Source of the DNA: JAIPEK01 sp041685935
GTDB taxonomy: Bacteria > Desulfobacterota > Desulfobacteria > Desulfobacterales > Desulfobacteraceae
Direction of reading: 5' to 3'
Assembly: GCA_041685935.1 (NCBI GenBank)
Contig: JAWLES010000137.1
Coordinates: 1-6,551 of the forward strand
DNA length: 6,551 bases
Both the position numbers and the translations under genes were made by a program. The notes beneath the pieces were generated by a model. That model made no database searches, had not been told where the DNA came from, and saw only the letters and a list, made by a program, of their open reading frames with translations. Positions 1 to 5,182 of this stretch are shown piece after piece (positions within the stretch are counted from its first letter, which is position 1; every line of letters begins with the position of its first letter).

Positions 1-244
1 TCTGGCCGTTGCAGATAATGGCGGAGCCGTCAATCCCGCTTACAATGGGCTGCATTCCGGTTTCAAGGTCAAGGATGGACAAACGGACGAATCCGAAACC
101 CACACGCCTGCCGGAACCGGAAAAGACCTGCCCGCCCTGATCATCCGGCCCCCTGTGTCTTTGGATTTTCCCCATCAGGCCGAGGCGGTTTCGCATCTCC
201 GCTGCGGACATGCTCCTGGATATAATGCCGTGAATTCCGCACAT
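1..244 (-). CDS. asnB: Asparagine synthase (glutamine-hydrolysing)-like protein, N-terminal fragment
   Basis: This is the first 81 codons of a gene that leaves the window at its left edge. The start ATG is at 244-242. The translation opens MCGIHGI, so after Met removal Cys2 would be the N-terminal nucleophile of a class II (Ntn-type) glutamine amidotransferase. It continues with RHRGPDD (residues 29-35), VRLSILDL (53-60), GMQP (63-66) and CNGQ (78-81). These match the glutaminase half of AsnB enzymes, which hydrolyse glutamine and pass ammonia to a C-terminal synthetase domain that amidates aspartate with ATP. That second domain is outside the window, so a related amidotransferase (for example one of a cell-surface glycan or exopolysaccharide cluster) cannot be excluded. 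The usual NGE motif reads NGQ here. The ATG lies five bases after the stop of the upstream flavoprotein gene, with only a weak TAAGG ribosome site, suggesting an operon and translational coupling. Confidence 0.8.
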   Translation of the reverse strand, partial: MCGIHGIISRSMSAAEMRNRLGLMGKIQRHRGPDDQGGQVFSGSGRRVGFGFVRLSILDLETGMQPIVSGIDGSAIICNGQ

Positions 245-249
245 GCGCC

Positions 250-816
250 TTACTCGACAATTTTTCCGGCAAAAGAGACTGCCTGGTCCCGGACATCATC
301 CTCCATCTCTTCAGGGGAGGTGCATCCGCCGATAAACAGCGAACCTGCGTTTATACCTTTATAAAATTCCACAAGTTTGTCAAAAGCGGTGAAGACAGGC
401 TCTGCATTATTTTCGTATATGCCTCCGCCCGTAACCAGAAGAGCCTGGCGCCGTCCTTCAATAAGTGAGGTATGGGTAGGCCGCTTATAGTCTGTTACAA
501 GGCTGTAACTTCTGTCGATGACAAGCTTCAGCTGGGCCGGGAACCCCCAGAAATACAGCGGGGATGCAAACAGAACAAGGTCGGCTTTCATGACCTTTTC
601 AAAGATATCCGGACCGTCGTCATCATGGACACATCCGGGCAGGTCGTAAGTCTCCTTGCATTTCATGCATCCGAGGCAGGCATTCACGACTTTGCCGTTC
701 AAATACACGGATTCCGCCGTGTGGCCCATCCTCTTAAACTCGGATGTCATGAATTCCAGCACAGTGGCGGTATTGCCGTGCTTTTTCGGGCTGCCGAGCA
801 GTATCAGTATATTCAT
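250..816 (-). CDS. NAD(P)H-dependent FMN reductase / flavodoxin-family oxidoreductase with four-Cys motif
   Basis: This 188-residue protein has a flavodoxin-like fold. It opens with a beta strand, MNILILLGSP, and the FMN-phosphate loop GSPKKHGNT (residues 8-16). SPLYFWGFPAQLK (85-97) is the second flavin-contact loop of the NADPH-dependent FMN reductase family, and TGGG (129-132) lies after another strand. Cysteines C47, C50, C53 and C62, in the pattern CxxCxxC-x8-C, resemble the compact cluster-binding motif of archaeal and anaerobe iron-sulfur flavoproteins, so a 4Fe-4S cluster as well as FMN is possible but unproven. The protein is cytosolic, with no signal peptide or membrane segment. The ATG at 816 was chosen because an AGGGAG ribosome site (830-825) lies eight bases upstream and the protein then starts directly at the first strand; the longer reading from 864 adds a non-family tail. 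It is divergent from the trp operon and upstream of the asparagine synthase-like gene. The electron partner and substrate cannot be told from sequence. Confidence 0.85.
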   Translation of the reverse strand: MNILILLGSPKKHGNTATVLEFMTSEFKRMGHTAESVYLNGKVVNACLGCMKCKETYDLPGCVHDDDGPDIFEKVMKADLVLFASPLYFWGFPAQLKLVIDRSYSLVTDYKRPTHTSLIEGRRQALLVTGGGIYENNAEPVFTAFDKLVEFYKGINAGSLFIGGCTSPEEMEDDVRDQAVSFAGKIVE

Positions 817-824
817 AGCACACA

Positions 825-830
825 CTCCCT
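825..830 (-). promoter_or_regulatory. Ribosome binding site of the flavoprotein gene
   Basis: On the - strand the bases read AGGGAG, with eight bases before the ATG at 816-814. This decides the start at 816 in preference to the upstream in-frame ATG at 864, which has no comparable site. Confidence 0.75.
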
Positions 831-866
831 TTCCTGTCGTCGTTTGATTAATCACGTACAGCACAT

Positions 867-896
867 ATAAAATGGAGGCGGATTTACTTTTGTCAA
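867..896 (-). promoter_or_regulatory. Candidate sigma-70 promoter of the flavoprotein-asnB unit
   Basis: On the - strand a perfect TTGACA (896-891) is followed after 18 bases by TTTTAT (872-867), which matches four of six positions of TATAAT. Transcription would start near 860, leaving a leader of about 45 bases before the ATG at 816. The -35 box overlaps one copy of a GTTGAC direct repeat (second copy 909-904) and abuts a small dyad, ACCG-TG-CGGT (896-905), which could bind a regulator. The assignment is from consensus matching only, and the -10 is mediocre. Confidence 0.5.
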
Positions 897-1015
897 CCGT
901 GCGGTCAACTGAAAAGTCCTCCGGCCTTTATTGGAACGCTGTAAATATTATTCCTACCATATATGCTCCCGAATGTCAGGACGAAAGTTGCCCATGCGGA
1001 TGAACCCGGAAAAAC

Positions 1016-1033
1016 GTTTCTTTCCATAGAAAC
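1016..1033. repeat. Inverted repeat just upstream of the trp -35 box
   Basis: GTTTCT (1016-1021) and AGAAAC (1028-1033) form a perfect six-base dyad around a six-base centre. Including flanking bases, eight of nine positions are symmetric (AACGTTTCT against AGAAACATT). The dyad ends seven bases before the TTGACA at 1041, a position suited to an operator or activator site. It is AT-rich and followed by five T, so a weak terminator on the + strand is another reading. No TrpR-type operator (CTAGT-AACTAG) is visible here. Confidence 0.3.
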
Positions 1034-1040
1034 ATTTTTC

Positions 1041-1069
1041 TTGACAAAGAAAAAAAGATCCTCTACTCT
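1041..1069 (+). promoter_or_regulatory. Sigma-70 promoter of the trp operon
   Basis: A perfect TTGACA (1041-1046) and TACTCT (1064-1069, four of six to TATAAT including the invariant TA and final T) are separated by exactly 17 bases with an A-rich spacer. The predicted start is about 1076-1078. That gives a leader of roughly 230 bases before trpE, containing the leader peptide and attenuator in the expected order. This is the best promoter-like match in the intergenic region on the + strand. Confidence 0.7.
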
Positions 1070-1109
1070 TTCATCTCGATCGCTCAATTACGCAAAACCA
1101 GGATACTGA

Positions 1110-1190
1110 ATGACTGATAATAGACTAACAGAAACACCGGAAAAGGAAATATTCAGGTGGTGGTGCCCCGGGAAAGGAGCCGCGGTCTGA
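1110..1190 (+). CDS. trpL: trp operon leader peptide (26 aa, tandem Trp codons)
   Basis: A short reading frame starts at ATG 1110 and stops at TGA 1188-1190. It encodes 26 residues with Trp17-Trp18 in tandem (TGG TGG, 1158-1163), followed by Cys19 and a Gly/Ala-rich tail. A ribosome site CAGGA (1099-1103) lies six bases before the ATG. Its role is regulatory: the ribosome's position on it reports the level of charged tRNA-Trp. The last codons and the first base of the stop codon (1179-1188) are themselves the 5' arm of the antiterminator. A ribosome stalled at the Trp codons therefore leaves that arm free, while one that reaches the stop codon covers it. Tandem Trp codons in a short frame with its own ribosome site, directly ahead of a terminator and trpE, make the call strong. 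Confidence 0.9.
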   Translation: MTDNRLTETPEKEIFRWWCPGKGAAV

Positions 1191-1231
1191 ATACAGGTCC
1201 TGATACCTTATCAATGAATAAAGACCGCGGC
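1179..1231 (+). promoter_or_regulatory. trp attenuator: antiterminator helix
   Basis: GCCGCGGTCT (1179-1188) is perfectly complementary over ten bases to AGACCGCGGC (1222-1231). Eight bases of the 3' arm (1222-1229) are also the 5' arm of the downstream terminator, so the two helices exclude each other. Formation is expected when the ribosome stalls at Trp codons 17-18 of trpL, giving read-through into trpE. A candidate earlier helix pairs 1150-1152 and 1154-1157 with 1199-1205 (seven pairs, one bulge). If formed, it would enclose 1179-1188 in its loop and disfavour the antiterminator. Confidence 0.85.
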
Positions 1232-1260
1232 AGGCTCAAGCTGACGCGGTCTTTTTCTTT
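1220..1260 (+). terminator. trp attenuator: intrinsic terminator
   Basis: A perfect ten-base inverted repeat AAAGACCGCG (1220-1229) and CGCGGTCTTT (1245-1254) encloses a 15-base loop. Within the loop, CAG (1231-1233) and CTG (1241-1243) can extend the stem. The descending arm runs into a T-rich tract (1252-1260, TTTTTCTTT). It is a standard Rho-independent terminator 45 bases before trpE. It should form when the leader peptide is fully translated, that is, when tryptophan is plentiful. Confidence 0.9.
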
Positions 1261-1305
1261 GATCGGGGAATTCCGGCTTTTAGATCAATACTCGGGAAAG
1301 GAAAT

Positions 1306-2799
1306 ATGATTTTAAAAACGTACCCGGAAAAAAACGAATTTACAAAACTTGCCGAAACAGCAAACGTGGTGCCTGTGTGTACGGATATCCTCGCGGACAC
1401 TGAAACACCGGTTTCCCTTCTTCAGAAATTTTACAGACCTGACAGGCCTGTTTTTCTGCTCGAAAGCGTCGAGGGGCAGGAAAGATGGGCCAGATACAGT
1501 TTCCTTGGAGTTCATGCCCATTCCGTAATCCGGATTTATGCACAAAATATTGAAATCAGCTCACCTTCCGAAACAAGAATGCTTGATCATAACGGAGATC
1601 CTTTAGGCATTATCAGAAAGCTTCTCTCCGGGTATATCCCGGCTCAGGTCAGCGGCCTGCCCCGCTTCTGGAGCGGTCTTACCGGCTACTTCACCTACGA
1701 GATGGTCTCCTTTTTTGAAAAAATCCCTGTCCATCTTCCTGAGAACAAGGCTTATGCAAGCTTTATCATTCCTGAACAGATGATGATCTTCGACAATATG
1801 AAACATACGCTTACCTGCATGAAAATCTGTTACCTTAACCGGGACGACAATCCTGCAAAAGCCTATGAAAGCGCCTTGTCAGAAATTAAGGAAATGATCC
1901 GCCTCATTGAAACCCCTTTTCAGGAAACAGAGACCTACCGCCATGAAAAAAGCGCAATCAAACCGGAAATTCCCGGCACCGAATACATCAGGGGAGTCGA
2001 GTCCATAAAGCAGCGTATCGTTGACGGAGACATTATCCAGGCGGTGTATTCCCAGCCTTTCTCCTGCATATGCCCTGCCGATCCGGTCATGGTATACCGT
2101 GCCCAGAGATACATCAATCCCTCTCCTTACATGTTTTTCATGAACTTCGGTGATATAGCCATTGCAGGGTCCTCTCCGGAAACCATGGTCCGGCTTGAAA
2201 ACCGGACTGCCACACTGCGTCCGATCGCAGGAACACGGCCGAGGGGAGCAACCGAGCAGGAGGACCGGCTGATGGCGGATGAACTGCTCAACGACGAAAA
2301 GGAAAAGGCTGAGCACGTGATGCTGGTTGATCTCGGAAGAAACGATCTGGGCAGGGTTGCACAGGCCGGGTCGGTACAGGTCACGGATACCATGTTCATA
2401 GAGCGGTATTCCCATGTCATGCACCTGGTTTCAAATATTGTATGCGACATGAAACCTGAACTTGACGCCTTTGATCTGCTGAAGGCATCCTTTCCCGCGG
2501 GAACTTTGTCAGGCGCGCCAAAGATAAAGGCGATGGAAATTCTGGCCTCACTGGAACCTTCGCCCAGGGGAGTTTACGGGGGGGCGGCCGGATACATCTC
2601 TTTTTCCGGAAACATGGATCTGGCCATCATCATACGGACTGCGGTAATGGCTGAAGACAGGCTCACTGTGCAGGCCGGGGCCGGAATCGTGTATGATTCA
2701 GACCCTGAAAAGGAACTTATGGAATGCATCAACAAGGCCAAAAGCGTTGAGGCCGCTTTGAAACTGGCCGCCGGAAACCACGGAGGAACATCATGCTGA
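1306..2799 (+). CDS. trpE: Anthranilate synthase component I
   Basis: TrpE converts chorismate and ammonia to anthranilate and pyruvate, the first committed step to tryptophan; it works with TrpG, which supplies the ammonia. The protein has 497 residues, normal for the family. The N-terminal domain carries LLES (51-54) and ERWARYSFLG, the segment that forms the allosteric tryptophan pocket in characterised TrpE enzymes, so feedback inhibition is likely intact. The C-terminal chorismate-binding domain shows IAGSSPET (286-293), PIAGTRPRG (306-314), DLGRNDLG (342-349), ERYSHVMH (366-373) and GTLSGAPK (399-406). The LLES segment and operon context favour TrpE over the related PabB. The ATG at 1306 follows GGGAAAGGA (1294-1302); the purine run is close, but it is the only good start. 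The gene ends in ATGCTGA, overlapping trpG by seven bases. Expression is under the upstream attenuator. Confidence 0.97.
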   Translation: MILKTYPEKNEFTKLAETANVVPVCTDILADTETPVSLLQKFYRPDRPVFLLESVEGQERWARYSFLGVHAHSVIRIYAQNIEISSPSETRMLDHNGDPLGIIRKLLSGYIPAQVSGLPRFWSGLTGYFTYEMVSFFEKIPVHLPENKAYASFIIPEQMMIFDNMKHTLTCMKICYLNRDDNPAKAYESALSEIKEMIRLIETPFQETETYRHEKSAIKPEIPGTEYIRGVESIKQRIVDGDIIQAVYSQPFSCICPADPVMVYRAQRYINPSPYMFFMNFGDIAIAGSSPETMVRLENRTATLRPIAGTRPRGATEQEDRLMADELLNDEKEKAEHVMLVDLGRNDLGRVAQAGSVQVTDTMFIERYSHVMHLVSNIVCDMKPELDAFDLLKASFPAGTLSGAPKIKAMEILASLEPSPRGVYGGAAGYISFSGNMDLAIIIRTAVMAEDRLTVQAGAGIVYDSDPEKELMECINKAKSVEAALKLAAGNHGGTSC

Positions 2800-3362
2800 C
2801 AGCAGTGATTGACAACTATGACTCATTTACGTTCAACCTTGTGCACTACATTCTGCAGACCGGCTCCGAGGTTGAAGTCTTCAGAAACGATGAAACCGAC
2901 ATGGAAGAACTTGAAAAGCTTGCTCCGGATAATCTTGTAATTTCTCCGGGTCCGGGCCGCCCTGAAGATGCGGGCATATCCCTGGACGCGGTCAAACGTT
3001 TTTCCGGCCGCATTCCGATTCTGGGAGTCTGTCTCGGGCACCAGGTTATTGCTGCCGTGTTCGGAGGCTCCATCATCCATGCAAAACAGATCATGCACGG
3101 AAAAACCTCCCTGATCACAACCGATGGAGAGCATATATACAAGGGGATTACCAGGCCGTTTCAGGTTATGCGCTACCACTCCCTGGCCGTATCAAGGGAA
3201 AAGCTGCCGACCTGCCTGACCGTAACCGCGGAAACCCGGGACGGAGAAATAATGGGACTCAGGCACAAAAAGCATCCCACCCAGGGAGTCCAGTTCCACC
3301 CGGAATCCTTCATGACCACCGTTGGCAAACGGCTTATACGAAACTTTATCAAAGGAGCCTGA
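2793..3362 (+). CDS. trpG: Anthranilate synthase component II (glutamine amidotransferase)
   Basis: This class I glutamine amidotransferase hydrolyses glutamine and channels ammonia to TrpE. The 189 residues make a stand-alone domain, not fused to TrpD as in enteric bacteria. It starts with the strand-turn IDNYDSFTFNL (6-16), then SPGPG (51-55). The nucleophile elbow GVCLGHQ (78-84) carries Cys80, MHGK is at 101-104, and GVQFHPES (165-172) provides His169 and Glu171, completing the catalytic triad. The ATG at 2793 sits inside the end of trpE and is preceded five bases earlier by a strong GGAGGA (2782-2787), consistent with coupled, equimolar synthesis of the two subunits. PabA paralogs look very similar, so this copy might also serve folate synthesis if the genome has no separate pabA; that cannot be seen here. 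Confidence 0.96.
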   Translation: MLTAVIDNYDSFTFNLVHYILQTGSEVEVFRNDETDMEELEKLAPDNLVISPGPGRPEDAGISLDAVKRFSGRIPILGVCLGHQVIAAVFGGSIIHAKQIMHGKTSLITTDGEHIYKGITRPFQVMRYHSLAVSREKLPTCLTVTAETRDGEIMGLRHKKHPTQGVQFHPESFMTTVGKRLIRNFIKGA

Positions 3363-3363
3363 A

Positions 3364-4383
3364 ATGGAGTTCACCAGACATCTTAACCGGATCATTTCAC
3401 GGGAAGACCTTGACCAGGAAAGCATGACTTTCATGATGAGCGACATCTTTTCCGGCAATATTACAGACGCCCAGATCGGTGCATTCATGGCAGCCCTTTC
3501 CACGAAAAAAGAGACCTTCGAAGAGCTGGCAGGCGCTGCAAGGGCCATGAGAACAAAGGCCGAACGAATCCAGGCCCTGTCAGGTACGGTTGTTGACACC
3601 TGCGGAACCGGCGGGGATTCCACAGGCACGTTCAACATTTCCACCACCACCGCGTTCGTGGTTGCAGGATGCGGAGTCACGGTTGCAAAACACGGCAACC
3701 GGAGCGTGTCAAGCCAATGCGGAAGCGCCGACCTTCTGGAACATCTGGGTGTAAAGATAGACACTGACCCGGAAATCGTGGAGGAGGCGGTAAATGAACT
3801 TGGAATCGGGTTTCTGTTCGCCCCCAGGTTCCACGGCTCCATGCGTCACGCTGCAAGGGCCAGAAAAGATGTAGGCATAAGAAGCATTTTCAACATGCTG
3901 GGCCCCCTTACCAATCCAGCAGCTGCCCGCTGCCAGCTTCTGGGCGTGTATGCACCCGATCTTACCGAAATGTTCGCCCGAACCCTGAAGCTTCTGGGAG
4001 CTCACCGGGCGTTTGTGGTTCACGGGCATGACGGCATGGATGAAATCACCACCACAGCCCCCACAAGAGTTACCGAGCTGAATGACGGAATGATCAGATC
4101 ATATGACCTGGACCCGCTTGAGTATTTCGAAGACTACGCAGACCCTGATCACATAAAGGGTGGGGATGTTTCTGAAAACGCAGCCATTACCCGATCGGTC
4201 CTGAAAGGTGAATCAGGCGCAAAAAGGGACATTGTACTGCTGAATTCAGCCGCGGCACTTGTGGCGGCAGGCAGGGCTTCAGGCATTCAGAAGGGAATCG
4301 AGCTTGCCGGAAATGCGATTGATTCAGGAAGTGCCGCAGAGAAGCTGGAACAGCTTATCCGGTTTACCAGGGAGAACGGGTAG
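3364..4383 (+). CDS. trpD: Anthranilate phosphoribosyltransferase
   Basis: TrpD transfers phosphoribose from PRPP to anthranilate, giving N-(5-phosphoribosyl)anthranilate and pyrophosphate. The 339 residues are the usual length for a stand-alone enzyme. A helical N-terminal domain (about 1-70) is followed by the PRPP loop CGTGGDSTG (80-88), KHGNRSVSS (109-117), the anthranilate-site region with Arg173 and NMLGPLTNP (177-185), and the HGHDGMDE segment (220-227), whose Asp226-Glu227 are the metal-binding pair of the family. The ATG at 3364 was chosen over in-frame upstream starts because AGGAG (3353-3357) lies six bases before it and the resulting N-terminus matches the family. It lies one base after the trpG stop. 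Nothing is missing or unusual in the active site. Confidence 0.97.
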   Translation: MEFTRHLNRIISREDLDQESMTFMMSDIFSGNITDAQIGAFMAALSTKKETFEELAGAARAMRTKAERIQALSGTVVDTCGTGGDSTGTFNISTTTAFVVAGCGVTVAKHGNRSVSSQCGSADLLEHLGVKIDTDPEIVEEAVNELGIGFLFAPRFHGSMRHAARARKDVGIRSIFNMLGPLTNPAAARCQLLGVYAPDLTEMFARTLKLLGAHRAFVVHGHDGMDEITTTAPTRVTELNDGMIRSYDLDPLEYFEDYADPDHIKGGDVSENAAITRSVLKGESGAKRDIVLLNSAAALVAAGRASGIQKGIELAGNAIDSGSAAEKLEQLIRFTRENG

Positions 4384-4384
4384 T

Positions 4385-5182
4385 ATGGGTATTGACGGAT
4401 TTTTAAAAGCGGTGGTTGACCTCAAGAAAATGGAAGTCAAGCAGGCTGCCGCAGGATTATCCTTATCACGTATCAGAAAAGAGGCGGAAGCTCTTCCGTC
4501 TGCTGCCGATTTTAGAACGGCACTTGAAAAAAGCAGCCGGAAAAGACCCGGAATTATTGCAGAGATCAAAAAAGCCTCTCCATCCAGGGGAGATATCCGG
4601 CCGGACCTGGACCCTGCCGGATTTGCAGCAGAATACGCAAAAGGCGGAGCCTGCGCTGTTTCGGTTTTAACCGAAAACAAATACTTCAAGGGGAGCCTTG
4701 ATGACCTTGAAGCTGTTTCCGGGGCGGTCGACCTTCCGGTATTGCGCAAGGATTTCACCATAGCGGAATACCAGATATACGAAGCCAGGGCCAGGGGAGC
4801 ATCCTCCATTCTCCTGATCTGCTCCATACTGGAAAAAGAGCAGCTTGCCGATTACATAGCCCTGTCAAGGGAAACCGGAATGGAGCCTTTGGTGGAAATC
4901 AACTCCGAGTATGAACTGGAGACCGCAGACAGGTGCGGCGCTGTCCTGATAGGGGTTAACAACCGGAACCTTGTGACCCTGGAAACCGATCTTGATGTCA
5001 CAAGAAGAATCGCCCCGCTGTTCGGAAAAAACCATATACCGGTGCAGGCAAGCGGAATCAAAACAGCCGGAGAGATCAGGCAGGGGGTTGAGTCGAATAT
5101 TTTCAACTTTTTGATCGGTGAAAGTATAGTCTCTTCTCCTGACCCGGAAAAATTCATAAAAGAGCTTCTGTCGCATGACTGA
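4385..5182 (+). CDS. trpC: Indole-3-glycerol phosphate synthase
   Basis: TrpC closes the indole ring of 1-(2-carboxyphenylamino)-deoxyribulose 5-phosphate with loss of CO2 and water. It is a (beta/alpha)8 barrel of 265 residues, a single-function protein not fused to TrpF. Visible catalytic segments are IAEIKKASPSRG (58-69, with Glu60, Lys62 and Ser67), LTENKYFKGS (95-104), VLRKDF (119-124, with Lys122 at the general-acid position), LVEI (169-172, Glu171) and GVNNRNL (190-196). One segment deviates: the strand-7 motif usually written ESG reads VQASGI (220-225), placing Ala222 where Glu is normally conserved. All other key residues are kept, so the enzyme is probably active. The ATG at 4385 is one base past the trpD TAG, with AGGGAG (4369-4374) ten bases ahead. 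The 3' end overlaps trpF by eight bases. Confidence 0.95.
   Translation: MGIDGFLKAVVDLKKMEVKQAAAGLSLSRIRKEAEALPSAADFRTALEKSSRKRPGIIAEIKKASPSRGDIRPDLDPAGFAAEYAKGGACAVSVLTENKYFKGSLDDLEAVSGAVDLPVLRKDFTIAEYQIYEARARGASSILLICSILEKEQLADYIALSRETGMEPLVEINSEYELETADRCGAVLIGVNNRNLVTLETDLDVTRRIAPLFGKNHIPVQASGIKTAGEIRQGVESNIFNFLIGESIVSSPDPEKFIKELLSHD

Noticed and set aside
472..870. 132-codon open frame on the + strand
   Set aside because: It is antisense to the well-supported flavoprotein gene, and its translation shows no family motif; a shadow frame.
1016..1039. Intrinsic terminator on the + strand
   Set aside because: The stem is only six AT-rich pairs, and no + strand gene lies upstream to terminate; an operator or a chance dyad is likelier.
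905..1087. 60-codon open frame on the - strand in the divergent intergenic region
   Set aside because: It has no recognisable domain, no ribosome site and lies across the trp promoter; it is most likely a chance frame in the control region.
1041..1110. TrpR operator over the trp promoter
   Set aside because: No CTAGT-AACTAG-like palindrome is present; the only nearby palindrome, CGATCG at 1077-1082, is too short to support a site.
1154..1190. Possible T-box riboswitch (the AGGTGGTGGTGCCCCGG segment loosely resembles the T-box core)
   Set aside because: The match to the AGGGTGG-N-ACCGCG core is poor, only about 80 bases lie between the promoter and this point so a Stem I with specifier loop does not fit, and the segment is explained by Trp codons of a leader peptide.
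1879..2424. 181-codon open frame on the - strand within trpE
   Set aside because: It is opposite conserved TrpE motifs, has no ribosome site, and its Cys/His/Arg-rich composition is typical of antisense frames.
3192..3842. 216-codon open frame on the - strand across trpG/trpD
   Set aside because: Shadow of two strongly supported genes; Ser/Pro-rich low-quality translation with no motif.
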